A stretch of DNA of 64,000 nucleotides, taken from Apostichopus japonicus. Lineage: Eukaryota; Echinodermata; Holothuroidea; Aspidochirotida; Stichopodidae. Positions 13,363-25,241 of the stretch are shown in pieces. The stretch is taken from contig NC_092572.1 in assembly GCF_037975245.1 (NCBI RefSeq), forward strand, positions 29,493,989 to 29,557,988, written 5' to 3'. The stretch's first letter is position 1; each line of letters opens with the position of its first letter. The notes under the pieces are model-generated. The model was not told where the DNA came from and did not search any database. It was given only the letters and a program-made list of their open reading frames with translations. The position numbers were made by a program, and so were the translations under genes.

Positions 13363-13452
13363 CTGGACAACATATACATTAATCTTGGAGTGACTCAAAC
13401 TCGGGACCTTATGATTGGAAGGCACCGGCGTTATCCACTGAGCTAACACTCC
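13363..13452 (-). repeat. tRNA-derived SINE fragment, copy 2
   Basis: On the minus strand it starts ggagtgttagctcagtgg (A-box-like) and continues to gagtttgagtcactcc (B-box-like, closing an acceptor-like stem with ggagtg). The body after the tRNA-like head matches copy 1. The anticodon arm does not fold properly, so this is a SINE head or decayed tRNA, not a working tRNA gene. Confidence 0.6.
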
Positions 13453-13511
13453 ACGTTTTACTTGTTTTACTAATGTTTCACTTATTAATGGGAGAGAGCA
13501 AAGACATGTTT

Positions 13512-13584
13512 GGCTAGCACGGGGTTCAAGTCAATGACCTCTGGTTTACAAACCCATCGCTCTAACAACTGAGTTAACCAGCCC
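13512..13584 (-). pseudogene. tRNA-Thr(TGT)-like pseudogene or SINE head
   Basis: The minus strand reads gggctggttaactcagttg, then an anticodon loop tttgtaa (anticodon TGT), then a B-box-like gacttgaacccc and an acceptor-like 3' end gctagcc. Several stem pairs fail, so I call it a pseudogene or SINE head. It sits 60 bp from another tRNA-like repeat. Confidence 0.45.
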
Positions 13585-13589
13585 TTAGT

Positions 13590-15480
13590 TGGTGGCGATC
13601 CCTATTTGGACATTTCTTGGTTGGGGGCGCCAGTCAGAAGCCACAGTACAGTACATGCTGTGTTACCAGGCATCACGCCACAGTTCCATTCGATACAATC
13701 CGAGAAGCGGTAGGAAAGCGATTTCCAGAGGCGTATATATTCGAATTAATACGCGGATATATTATACGGTGTTTGTCCCATATGGCTTGCCATAGTCGTG
13801 TGGCTACACAATGAATATCATATATCCATTCTACTCTGAAACTGAATATTGAAAGGGGAAACACAGGAAAGGAAAATCTACACTAGTTGACTTGAATATA
13901 CATACCATAAATCTGCTAGTTTCAGTGTACGTGTACAAATGAACCTTTGAACCCAACTGTGCAGCTCAATGCACAGTCGCGTACGTGTACAGTGGGCGTT
14001 GTTTATCAGTCACGCGATCAGTATTGATATGTACAGTGCTGTTCAGTGTAATAATCTGCTTTCATATTGCCTCTCATTTCTATTTATCGTATTTCCATAA
14101 CGTCGTTCTTACTACATTGGGGTAAATTCCTCCTCTTCGGGTTACATCAAGGGACTATTCGTGATCATTTTCAGCTCGGGTGTGTTTTAAGTTGACGAAG
14201 AAGGATTCAAAGGATCCTTGGTTCACACGGCAACATCACACAAGTGAAATAGAGTGGCTTTCAATGTAAGTGTTACCCTTTCTGTGTGTATTACATCTGT
14301 ACACAGTTATTAGTATTATATTTGTCAATCGCTATGGTTTAGAAGGTAGCGTTATGGGGTACTCCGGTAGCGGGTATACTGTGACACATAAGCTTAAAGG
14401 CATTGAAGACTCGCCCCAAACCGCGTGCGGCCATCTGAAAAAGTTAACTTTCTATTGCTTGCAAGTGACGTTTTGTTCGTGTCGCTACAAAATGCAGACA
14501 GTACAGTTATGAAACGTGATACCTTGTTATCTTTAGCTGGACCTGAGATGTCCATCGCTGTATCGTTTGTATACTGCGCTGTGGGTATTGACCGCAGCTG
14601 TATGTACTGACTGTACACTAGTGTCTAATTACCGACGGTGGCAAGCTGGAGTTTCTGGAATCGATGGTGGTGTTTAACACTTCTGTTACACCTCATTCGA
14701 AACTAGGTCAAATTAACGGCATAAGACGTTTCTTTTTGCGTGAGTCCTGAGAAAGATAGTCTATAGTATTAATTAACCAAGACCACCAAGACATTGTGCA
14801 TGGAGAAACACAAACAATATAGAACTGTTGCTAGATACGTCCATTAAACTTTGTGATGAATTAAGATTTCCAGTAATTATTTTAGACAATGAACTTCAGT
14901 TCAGCTATGGGAATATTCTTTGACTGGATTGATATTAGTATATCAGGTTTAAGCGTGAAGTTATTATAGCGTTATTACTGTAGCTTACATATCACTGGCG
15001 GAGAAACAGGGGGGTTAGGGGGTTTTAACCCCCCCCCCCTAGTTTTTGCCAGTAATGTTCAAATTATTAAATTTTGAAATTGTTAAAGTCATTTCAACCT
15101 TTTACCTGGTAGGCTACATCAACAATTAACGACCGAAAACCGAGTTAGAATTGACCCACACATTATTTCTAGCCCCTTTCCCCCACCTTGCGCATTGGAA
15201 CTTGTAGCTTATAGCGCTAACTTCGCCCCACAACAGACATACACAAAATAACGTTTTGTTGCTGTTGAATAGCTTTGGAACTGTATACACTTGCTAACTT
15301 CAACGAGGTGAAGGAAGGAAGAGAAAAAGAAGAAAGGGAGAAAAGGAGAAAAGGATGGAGTAGAAAATACGGCAAGAAAACGGGAAGAGAAAGAGGAACA
15401 ACTAGTGACAAAATTATTCGAATTTGTAAAGCAAACAGCAGATATACATCATATCAGTGAGCATGAAAATGGCGTTCCAC
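13590..15480. other. Non-coding stretch
   Basis: Overlapping frames at 13589-13864 and 14270-14618 on both strands show no domain. A dispersed-repeat piece begins near 14993 (actggcggagaaac) and carries a poly-C tract near 15031. A purine-rich block lies at 15305-15400. Confidence 0.5.
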
Positions 15481-16862
15481 GATAAACAGCCTCCAAACCT
15501 TGGGCGCAGATCCTGGTGAGGACAGCGGGACGCGTCCCACCAACTTTTTCAGTAGTGGGGACATGATATACCGTTTCCCCGCCAATTTGTCTTGACCAAT
15601 AGCTGCATTTCAAGTTCCCCTGTATTGAACTTTGGCGCAGTTTGATCCAGCATTGTGTAAATGATATGCAGCAGTTCTCATTTTATTGTATTTTATCCAC
15701 AGTTGTTAAATATAGGACGGAAATCGCATTTGCGGCAGTCTATATTTGTTTTCTGGGAGAGGACCCCAGACACATCGTATATACAAAAGTCTATACTTGG
15801 ATTATTTGTCCCCTGATTTTCTTTCTGCAGACGCCCATGTATTTCTCCAAACTAAATTTCTAAGCCATGAGATCTAAAACTTAAGGAGGTTAAGGAGCAT
15901 CATTAGGTCTGGGAAGTGTTATTTCTGGCGATCTGGGAGGTATATTTGCCCCAAAAAATCGTACGCTACGCGCGAACCCATGGTCGCGCTCCGCTTAGTG
16001 TCATAGAACAGACACGCGTCCCCGCCAATATCCAAGACTGATCTGCGCCCATGCTCACAACTGTCGATGTGTGTAGTGTTCGGTTTCGGAAATATCTGGT
16101 ATATTTTTATTTCCATCAATGAAATTTTTTTGTAGCCGTCTGAATTTTCGAAAATTCTCTAACCAACATTCTTCATCATACTTCATCATACTCGTGCAAT
16201 TTTGACCCGTCTGTTAGGGTTTGAATGGGTTTTTTCTATATCGGTTGTCCATAGATGATATTTTGTGCAACAGTATGGGTATGTTTTGAAGTGAATTTAT
16301 TCAATAATTGTGAATTTTCAAATTCTGAACAGTGGGGCTGACTGATATTGTGGGTCGCAATGAAGAATCACCTACAAAAGCAATGATCCACAGGATATGT
16401 GATGAAGTCGAACATGATGTGTGACTGGTGACAATCTTCAAAAAGGTTATAGATGAGAAAAAAAGTATTTGGAAAAAACTTGGTTCTCAGGCAAAAGTGT
16501 ACATATGGTTGGTCAGTTTCAAGCCCGAGAAGTGCCATTTCCGGTGATCTGGGGGTACAAAAACCAGAAATTTGCTTGTACGCTGCGCGCCAACCAATGG
16601 TGGCGCTCCGCTTAGATAGTAATACGTGCCCCCCGGGTTAGAAAATCCTGCATACGCCCCTGGTTAAATGCAGCTTTTCAAGGCCTGGGCAGTGCCATTT
16701 ACTGCAATCTGGGAGGCAATATTGCCAAAAAATTCTTGTGCACTTCGCGCCAACTTATGGTGGCGCTCCACTTAGATAGTGAGCCAGCAGTTATGACTTT
16801 TTATTTCATCAATGGCCTGCAACCCCCCCCCCCCCCACTTCTGACAAGAAATCTCCGCCACT
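15481..16862 (-). repeat. Cluster of three diverged copies of a dispersed repeat
   Basis: Three segments (about 15905-16010, 16520-16665 and 16682-16862) share agtg(c/t)tatt, gatctgggagg, a cgc-rich core and (g/c)gctccgcttagatagt. Read on the minus strand, two begin with cagtggcggag (16862) and caggggcgtatgcagg (16664), the usual heads of a dispersed element family in marine invertebrates. A poly-C tract near 16822 lies just inside the last head. No coding capacity is visible. Confidence 0.6.
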
Positions 16863-16869
16863 GTTACAT

Positions 16870-17740
16870 ATCACCTAGTGAGTGGTCAACCTCGATTCAG
16901 AGGAAAAACTGTAGACTCCTCTTGATGCTCTTGCAATGTAGACCTATCTGTCAACTCATAAAATACTTAATTCATTATTGGAAATCTTAATGAGAGAACT
17001 AACATGTTTGCATCAATATTTCTCACTGTTACACTATTTTGTTTATAATACCATTTGATACTGTTATTTATAATACCATTTGATACTGTATTTGAGGTAC
17101 ATTTAAAAAATTATATTTCTACTAAATATGATCTAATTTGACTGTACTTAGTTCAACACATTAATTCTTCCAAAGATTCAATCACTTCTGGGACGCACTT
17201 ATTTTATGCTGTATATTTCACAACATCGATGAAACCTTGTATTCAAATTATGTGTTCCGAAAGAAGCCTATTGAACTAGTCAACATACAGTAGAACAAAC
17301 AACGATGTGCGTATGTTAGACATATTTATATATATACTTTTCAAATCAGTATATGTTAAACATGCAATGCTGCTTACTGATACGAAAGATAGAAACATTT
17401 TTGCATTTGTTTTGTATGATTAATATGAACCTTTAATTAAGTACTATTATTTCGGTTTAGTTGAGCAGGATCGTGCGCAACGTTGAGAAATCTGTCAGAA
17501 GATGGACATTAGGGAGCCTCCCATCATCACATCGTAAGTAATACCCTCTTTAGTAACCCGCTTTATGTGACCCTCCTCCCACTTTACCGTCTTGAGTCCC
17601 TCATGTCCCGTTCTCTTTAGACTGAAGGTTACACCCATCTCCCACTTCACAAATGCTTCATTCTAATATGTCATGAATTTATCACTGTGTTCCTTTCAGC
17701 GATGCTACGGTTAATTTCTTCCTCGGTTCTTTTTTATTAA
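16870..17740. other. Non-coding stretch
   Basis: AT-rich. A short direct repeat (tataataccatttgatactg) occurs at about 17044-17090. No gene or RNA feature was seen. Confidence 0.5.
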
Positions 17741-17744
17741 GTTG

Positions 17745-18720
17745 GCGGAGGCATGAGAAATTTGTTTGATGGTGATGTCGTTATTTGTGCGGGTGCGTCT
17801 GTGTGTATGCGACACTGTTTGTAAACACAATAACTCAAAAAGTATATGATGGCCGAAGTTGATGCATTGTAAATGGATTTGTCTTTAAGTTAGTAAAAGA
17901 ACCCAATTGAAATTGACGATGCAAATAGACATACAAGGTCGACTGAGGTCAAAGTCTGAAAACTTTATAAACGAGATAACTCAAGAAGGAAGGACAACGT
18001 CCTTAACTTCATAGCCACAAGGCAAGCTCGATGGACTTAATATTTGGTGTGTGTATTTACTTTAATAAGGACAATAATTTGTTGTTTTATATGGAGATTA
18101 AAGATCACTTGAGTTCAACACAGGTTACAGTCTGAAACCTTGTAAAAACTCTAAGTTAAAGTTTAGTGAAATTCATACGTCGTATGGGAATCCATCTTAG
18201 CTAGTTCAAGCAACTTATTATGTTCTAATGAGGTCCAAAAAATAAACATTGTAATAATAATAATAACACATAATTTTAATATAAACATAAATCCAAACTT
18301 AAAACTTCATTCGTTGTAAGACACTTTACCTTAATGAGTACAAAGAAAGCATTTTTTTTATGTTGAGTTCAAAGCTCATGAGAGATCAATAGTGGTCAAA
18401 GTATGATACTGTTGTCATGACGATCCCTCAAATATTGAAACTTGAATAGGCTGAATGTGTGGTATAGAGATCCATATTCTTGAGTACAAGAATCATTCTG
18501 TATTAATGGAGGTAAAGATCGTTTAAGGTTAACAGTGATGTAAGTCTGAGAATCATGTAAACACCATAACTCCAGAGGTGCGACTTGAATGAACTAAATA
18601 ATTTTTAAGTAGATTCACCTGGGTCAGTACAAATATATTGCTTTTTATGAGGTCAAAGGTCATTCTATGTAAGACGTCAATGTCACTGATTCATTCAGGA
18701 CTCGCCCGTGTGTAGAAACA
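17745..18720. repeat. Degenerate tandem array of the 'aggtca / taactca' repeat family
   Basis: Several diverged units follow the same order: gtaaacacaataactca, a segment on first appearance 'cttcat', a gap, then gaggtcaaagtctgaaaa and gtaaac again. The same family recurs at 44.3, 45.8-46.7, 49.7-51.5, 53.6-53.8, 58.4-58.9 and 60.4-60.8 kb. Units are roughly 130-170 bp with heavy indels. Confidence 0.6.
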
Positions 18721-19467
18721 AACAGGTATAGTAAGCACACAGACCTATAAATATAGTAATACTCATTGTTGAAATCTCAGTATTCATGAATGCGACCGCA
18801 AATCTAATTTTAAAATATTTATCTCTCTTCATAATGAAGCTATAGGTTTGCGCTCTCGTATTTGAGGCTGTGGAATATGAATATTAGAAGTAATGAGAAA
18901 AAATGCGGAATTTATATATTTTGAAATTCAAAAGTAAGTCTTATAGTGTGTTTTTGGGTGGGTGTGTGTTAGGTTGTTTTTTGAGATACACTTCATAGTA
19001 AAAGTGCGTTTGCTGATAAATGTAAACAACCGTTTCTTGTTAGTTATACATGTTGCATTGACGGCAACAAGTTCGTTTTTAAAACATCGTTTCACGACAG
19101 CAAATAGTCTTAAGGAAACCTCACGATAGAGAAGAATATCAAACAACATTAACAAGTGAAATCCAAAACCTGTCAGTCAGAAGTTTGAAACTGAAACTAG
19201 AAGGATTATCCCGTTCTTAAATTTAGATTAAGAAGTAAATAAAACCGTTGTACATCCATGTCACTATATACATCAGCGCTTTGACTGCTATGGTGCAGAC
19301 AGATGGTGGTAACTAGAAACATGCAGTAAAAAGTCATCTGGAGGTAAATGAGTAGCTCCATCTATTGTCGACGGACATGACTTAGATACTGGCAGCTTTG
19401 TTTAAATTCACTAGCTTAGACAGAGAAATGGCTTAGGGGCGTGGCATACGGTTCATCAATTGATAAT
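18721..19467. other. Non-coding stretch
   Basis: No domain-bearing frame and no bounded repeat seen. Confidence 0.45.
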
Positions 19468-19471
19468 TTAA

Positions 19472-20095
19472 AGCAGCATTTTGCGTCCTTTTCTATGATT
19501 TTTCTCGACCTCACTGACTCCACTATGCCATAACGACATACATAACTAGCTTATCTATTTATATTTTACTTCAAATGGTGGCATAAAAGTCGAAAAATTG
19601 CAACTTTCAACTTTGTTGTTCTCCAAGATATTTTCCGTTGGGAGCCCAATAAACCTCGCCCATAATATGAATATTTAAACACTACGAACGTCATTGACAA
19701 ATACGTAATATAACACCACGCTTGATTTGTGTACAGTCTATATGGCAGTTGTACCAGGGAGTTGCATAACAACTCCCTGGTTCATGTGGTTGTACCAACG
19801 CAAAGTCTTGAATCTATTTTTAGCAATGGCTCATAACTAAACCTGCATCTCTGATTGGTTGCATTCAAACTAGTGGGTTTGGCGGAATTGTATGCGATTA
19901 ATTTTAACTGTGGAATTTGTCGAGGACACTCTTCTCATTATCGACATAAATCGTTAATTACTCGCTAATTAACGCTCTTGGCAGGGTGAAACTTGGATGG
20001 TATCTTAGTTTGCTGTTTTATGATTGATACATGTAAAAAAAATCGATGCACATGATAAAAAGGTGGAAAAAAGTGACCCAACGCAAAATGCTGCT
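19472..20095. mobile_element. piggyBac-like MITE flanked by TTAA
   Basis: The left end AGCAGCATTTTGCGT and the right end ACGCAAAATGCTGCT are exact inverted repeats. Each is bordered by TTAA (19468-19471 and 20096-20099), the piggyBac target signature. Length is 624 bp with no transposase. It contains one copy of the accagggagttg hairpin (19753-19781). The next element starts within 7 bp of its right end. Confidence 0.75.
19753..19781. repeat. Hairpin repeat, copy 1
   Basis: Perfect 12-bp arms accagggagttg and caactccctggt around a 5-base loop. Confidence 0.9.
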
Positions 20096-20317
20096 TTAAT
20101 GTCCCTATGGCGCGAGAAAGCGGAATATATTACGTACAAATATATATATGCTGTACTTGCGAAATATATACATGGTTAACTTCAAAAATACATTTTAGAC
20201 ATATTTATATATATGTTTATAATAATATAATATCTAACAATAAATATTCTGTAAAGATATATACTAACACAAAAATTATATGTTTCTATGCCAAGAATAT
20301 ATTTATTCTGTAAGAGA

Positions 20318-20490
20318 AAAAAAAAATATTATCTAAGTGAAAAAATATATATATTCTCTAAGAGAAAAAATATATATATTCTCTAAGAGAAAAAAATATA
20401 TATATTCTCTAAGAGAAAAATATATATATTCTCTAAGAGAACAAATATATATATTCTCTAAGAGAACAAATATATATATTCTCTAAAAAA
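20318..20490. repeat. Short tandem array, about 25-bp unit
   Basis: Six to seven units of aaatatatatattctctaag. Each unit contains the near-palindrome ttctctaagagaa. Confidence 0.9.
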
Positions 20491-20768
20491 ATATACAATT
20501 GAGTGAAATGCGCCCTGCACCACTGACGTAACAGTTTACCTGCCTTACAGATTTCAATAGGCACTTGCGGTAGATCGCAGGAAATTTGAGCTGTGCAAAT
20601 GACTTTCCCACGTTCGTTTCATTTGCAAGGTTTGGCAAACTGCTTACGTAACACACCGGCTAACGTTCCAAACTAATAACCTTGGAATGTGAAGAAGTGA
20701 GCAGTTACTGTTAAGCCGGCTAGTTACGGTACAGAAGGCTTCGCTGTCGAACGTATACCGTCGTACAA

Positions 20769-20798
20769 TCAGGGAGTTGTCATGGAATACTCCCTGGT
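20769..20798. repeat. Hairpin repeat, copy 2 (imperfect)
   Basis: tcagggagttgtcatggaat followed by actccctgg. Same family as the copies at 19753, 23055 and 23111, but with one arm damaged. Confidence 0.8.
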
Positions 20799-20961
20799 AC
20801 TATCATGTGCAATGTGATATCGCAAACCCACTAACTATGAACTGCATTAAGATTCTGAGCAAACATGTGCGTTTTATTAATGGCCAGTGTAATGAACAGG
20901 CTGGTCACTGCTGAAGTTACTGAACAATAACAAACATCTTAGTCAGCACTTACAGAGCTCC

Positions 20962-21439
20962 GTACTTTGTACAGCATATATATTTTTTTCGCACAGAATA
21001 TATTTTTCGTACAGAATATATTTTTCGCACAGAATAGGTCTTGAATGTTAGAGAATATATATATTTTTCTTTACACACAGTAAAAATATATTTTTGCACA
21101 GAATATAATTTTTCCTGTAGAATATATATTTTTTCTGTCTCAGAATTTATATATTTTGCTAGAGAAAAATATTTTTCTGTCAGAGAATATATATGTTTTG
21201 GTACTTTGTACAGCATATATATATTTTTCGACCAGAATATATTTTTTCGCACAGAATATATTTTTTCGCACAGAATAGAATTTTGTTGTTAGAGAATATA
21301 TATATTTTCCGTACACACAATAAAAATATATTTTTGCACAGAATATAATTTTTCCTGTAAAATATATATAATTTCTGTCTCAGAATTTATATATTTTGTT
21401 AGAGAAAAATATTTTTCTGTCAGAGAATATATATGTTTT
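20962..21439. repeat. Tandem dimer, 239-bp unit, AT-rich
   Basis: Both copies start gtactttgtacagcatatat (20962 and 21201) and run through cagagaatatatatgttttt. They contain repeated (c)acagaatatattttt words and are nearly identical over the full unit. Confidence 0.9.
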
Positions 21440-21445
21440 TTAACA

Positions 21446-21447
<2 letters not shown>

Positions 21448-21496
<49 letters not shown>
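21448..21496. repeat. (AT)n microsatellite
   Basis: Uninterrupted TA dinucleotides of about 48 bp. Confidence 0.95.
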
Positions 21497-21497
<1 letters not shown>

Positions 21498-21699
21498 AAA
21501 GAAAATATATATTTTTCTCTTAGAGAATATATATTTATATTATAAATGTTTTTGTGTCAGAGAATATATTTTTTTGCAGAATATATATAAATTTGTCTGA
21601 TATGTATTTTTGAAGTAAACCATGTATGTATTTTGCAAGTTAAGCATATATATTGTTGTACACAATATATTCCGCTTTCTCGCGCCATACGTCCCCTCT

Positions 21700-23050
21700 G
21701 TTTTTTTACGATCGATTCATCGGCGTCTGCAGCAAATATCTGAGCGGTAAAACAAACATCGGGATCTCGATAACCGGTTCATGATTGATTTACATTCAAA
21801 GAATCATCATGTTAACTGCTTAACCGTCAAATATATTCCAAAGAGGCCCGGCGGGGTTTAAAGGGTCAAGCCCTCAGACATTGAAGCGTTTTGAAATATT
21901 TAAGTGGGGTAAAGTAAGGAGCAACAGCCCCCACCCCCCCCCCCCCGATATTAGTTCGCTTTAATTATATACCCTTTTGGTGGGCTTACGAAGAGACGTA
22001 TTTCATTGTAACTGTACGTAGCTAAGAAAGTGAATAATTTTTGGGGGGATTTTTGAACATTGTCTATGGCGGATGGGTGCAAGGTTATTTTATTTTCGTT
22101 GGGATCCGCCTTACCAGACTATTTACGCCGCGGTGTTATTTCTTCTTAAGAGGATCATTCCTTTGGGATTTTTTCTTCGCCCTGCAGTGTCCTGGATCTG
22201 TGGAGGTTTGGATATTCTTGTTCTCGAATTGCGCTTTGAAACACACACACACACAGTTGGGAAGCAGACCCAAGGTTCGCCGGAATTTATTAAGCTTTGG
22301 TGACGTCACACATTTTGAATTTCGGCGGTAATCGTTCACTGAGAGACGAGAAATAAATGTTGAAATAAATGTGTTGTTTTCATTAAAACCTCATTCAAAT
22401 GTCTACTGAACCTGGAAACTAAGATAAAAAGGTTTCTGACTTACCACTAGCGATAAATTCGAACAGAAATACTCACAGGAAATCCGCTAAATTACAGGTG
22501 ATATTTAGGTCACGGCTGCAAAAGCCGTAGCGACCGATCATGAAATCGACTCATAAAAGACTTAAAATACCGGAACAAACGCCAAATGTTCACAAACAGT
22601 TAGATAATTTCATTCCAAACACAGAAACATCCGTCAATTATCACAGTCTGCTTGAAAACGGCCGATCACAATTCATTTCACATGTCTCCAATGCTCGCGG
22701 GTGATGTTGGGCCGCCATCTTTGAAATTTTAACAAGTTAGCATGTGTACACACATATTACTTTTCAGAGAGATTTTGTTTTATATCACCGGAATTTGTTT
22801 AAAGCCCTGGTGGGGGGGGGGGGGGGGTGACGAATTCACCAAAAGCTGTTAAAGTGTGAGAAATTCCTTCGCAGAGACTTGGAAGCATAATAATAAATGT
22901 GAGAGCAATGAAGTACTTTTACATTAAGGGTACAAATAAATAAGTGGTTTCATTTAATTGTAATCCCGATTCGATATTCGTGAACACAATCAAGTGCTGA
23001 AACACTAACCAAGAGACAAACCGCACCGCTCCAACACCTCTCAAGGGGTG
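21700..23050. other. Non-coding stretch with mononucleotide tracts
   Basis: Poly-C near 21935 and poly-G near 22811. The overlapping frames at 22041-22339 on both strands have no domain. Confidence 0.5.
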
Positions 23051-23054
23051 TAAA

Positions 23055-23086
23055 ACCAGGGAGTTGTTATGGAACAACTCCCTGGT
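23055..23086. repeat. Hairpin repeat, copy 3
   Basis: Perfect 14-bp arms accagggagttgtt and aacaactccctggt around the loop atgg. Confidence 0.92.
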
Positions 23087-23109
23087 AAAACTAGCCTGAA
23101 TTAGGTGTG

Positions 23110-23142
23110 ATCAGGGAGTTGTTATGGAACAACTCCCTGGTG
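23110..23142. repeat. Hairpin repeat, copy 4
   Basis: Same arms and loop as copy 3, 24 bp downstream of it and in the same orientation. One mismatch near the outer end (tcaggg against ccctggt). Confidence 0.9.
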
Positions 23143-23149
23143 TGATTGC

Positions 23150-25230
23150 CCCACCGCTCCCATTGATTGGTTGAATGTATGCTCCGTATGATCCTCGTAG
23201 ACTAGAATTTCCAATCAAACGTTAATGTATCATTTTACTTTTATTATTGATCTTATTGAAAAGATGTCATACGGATAAACGCCAAGTTTATCTATGAATG
23301 ATTAGCCAAGTTTATTATTTACCTTTAACGTACCATTAATGTAGTTTGTCGTATAAATGAGGTATTTGTATGATTTGATTTGATTAGTGAACAATGAAGA
23401 GCTGTAGATATTTTAAACGAAGTATAAGTTACCTATAGGCATTTCTCATGCCATATACAACCGTTATATGTCTTTGAAATATCCATATTATACTTGAACC
23501 ACATGGACCTTTACGCATGACCCCTTCCACAAATCTATCTTATATGGTTCGCATTTCCGGTTTGGAGCTTAGAGAACAGATTAACGTTGTACATGAGCAA
23601 TATCATACATTTTGGTAATTCACTACAATACTTGTAATATTTGAAATTCCCTTCTGAATGTGCTTCTTTGTGGAGGATATAAGCGTAGGAAAGCGGGCCT
23701 TTAGTTCATGGAAATGCACTCTCTATATGATATATCCTTACATTTAAGCCTATATTTGATAAGAATATGATGTACCCTACTGCGAAAAGCACCTTGCGGC
23801 CGCTTTGTAGGGTGTAAAACTTGATTTGATAATGAATTGTGGAAGCCCGCCATCTATTTACATTACCGCTTTATTAACACTTATTAAGGTAGCATACGCC
23901 CATTAAAAGCCCCATTGACTTACACACTAAATCACAAAAGTAATGTGGTCTCTAAGTCTAGATAGAAGTTTTCACTAGCTAAACGCTACCCATCACCGGA
24001 TAGCTGACGAGTTGGCCTTTCATGGCACCATCAATTTTCCGTACCATGACCATGAAGATTTTTTGCTATCCGAGCCGGAAGTTTTCGTCACTTGTAAACA
24101 AACCTCTTCACTCAGTGGTAAACAAATTTCCTACGCTGCTCCCGGGAGGCCTAAAGGGGTCTAAAATTGCCTCAATTGACCCAATTTTCTCACCACATGT
24201 ACATTCATGCTCTTCAACATGCAAGCCACAAAAAACTAGATTATGATTGATAACAGGTCACAAAAGATGTTCTCCCGCTGCTTTTCGGCACTTTTCCTGA
24301 AGGAGAACAATCGAGCGGATTGATATAGACTCTAATAGGAGTATGCCACCTTAATCCAGCACACTAATTGCTATAGCGCCATCGAATTGAAAACTTTCGC
24401 CCTGTTGTGTCTGTTTGTAAAATCGTGCGGAGGTCCTGCATGCATGGATCACTTCTTTTCTGTTAGGTGTTGTGCTTCTGATAGTTGGCCAAGGGACAGG
24501 TATCTTCCGACCAAGAGAAATTCATTAAAAAACTCTCTCAAAAGAGGAAGAAGGATCAGTATAGGGCGATATTGCCACGCATGCTGCAGAAAACAGCAAT
24601 TGTTTGTGGAGAATTAAGGTCCTTAAGGTCAGTATATGGCCCCAAATTATAGCACGCTAAAATTGCTAGAAGTTTTCAAAATGTACTTTCCTTCAGGTTT
24701 TTACTCTCCAAATTGTTCTCATACATTTTTAAGGAACACACAAGATGACTGAAAATCCGAGTGAGGAAAATTTCCTTGAAGGTTGACATTAAAACAGTGT
24801 AAGAAATTTGACCAAAGGTGACCAGCATATTTGAATATATAAAATATTTAGGCCAACAGCTACAGTAGTATACCTTCAAGAGGTAAATTTCAATCCATTT
24901 AATTCTTTCAATAAAAGTAAGCAAAAAACTGAGCAAAAACAGCAAGGAAAAAAATCACTAAGAAAGTAGGAAACGGGCGGGTAAGAAAAATATCGTATTA
25001 TATATCATAAATATTTCAGCTATCGTTTCCATGTGGACGTATACTCTGCTCGGATCCAATTTCGAGTTCCCGCTATCTCACCGACTTTTTAATTATAGGC
25101 CTACGGTCGATCCCGTCAAGAGGAATATGACTGAAACACTGATTAATGCTCCATCTCTAATTTGTGATATCATACGCTACGGCTTAATATTGTTGTCGTT
25201 GCGTCATATTACGCCATTGATCATGCATGC
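23150..25230. other. Non-coding stretch, no gene recognised
   Basis: Frames at 24022-24246, 24387-24617 and 24676-24945 (minus) have no motif or splice context that I can support. No RING or B-box zinc-binding pattern was found that could be the N-terminal part of the propeller gene at 26.5 kb. Confidence 0.45.
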
Positions 25231-25241
25231 ATCATATAGTG

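Larger units (their letters stand above)
20106..21689. mobile_element. AT-rich foldback element with about 115-bp inverted arms
   Basis: The left end tatggcgcgagaaagcggaa and the right end ttccgctttctcgcgccata are exact inverted repeats. The match continues with few mismatches for over 100 bp on each side (to about 20225 and from about 21575). Flanking gtccc words occur at 20101-20105 and 21691-21695 and may be a target duplication, if one extra base belongs to the right end. Inside are a 25-bp tandem repeat, a non-AT core (20495-20950) with a hairpin, a 239-bp tandem dimer and an (AT)n run. Frames here are repeat artefacts. Confidence 0.8.

Noticed and set aside
13387-13452. Functional tRNA gene
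   Set aside because: A- and B-box-like words are present, but the anticodon arm does not fold and the tail is shared with a second copy, as in SINEs.
15217-15460. Glu/Arg-rich plus-strand and Ser/Leu-rich minus-strand frames
   Set aside because: Both arise from one purine-rich block; low complexity with no splice context.
20107-21292. Tyr/Ile-rich frames on both strands
   Set aside because: Translations of AT microsatellite and AT-rich repeat units inside the foldback element.
22041-22339. Three overlapping frames of 67-96 codons
   Set aside because: Overlap each other on both strands over a (ca)n-containing segment with no motif.
23055-23142. Hairpins as terminators or a CRISPR array
   Set aside because: Eukaryotic context; only four copies, irregular spacing and unrelated flanks.
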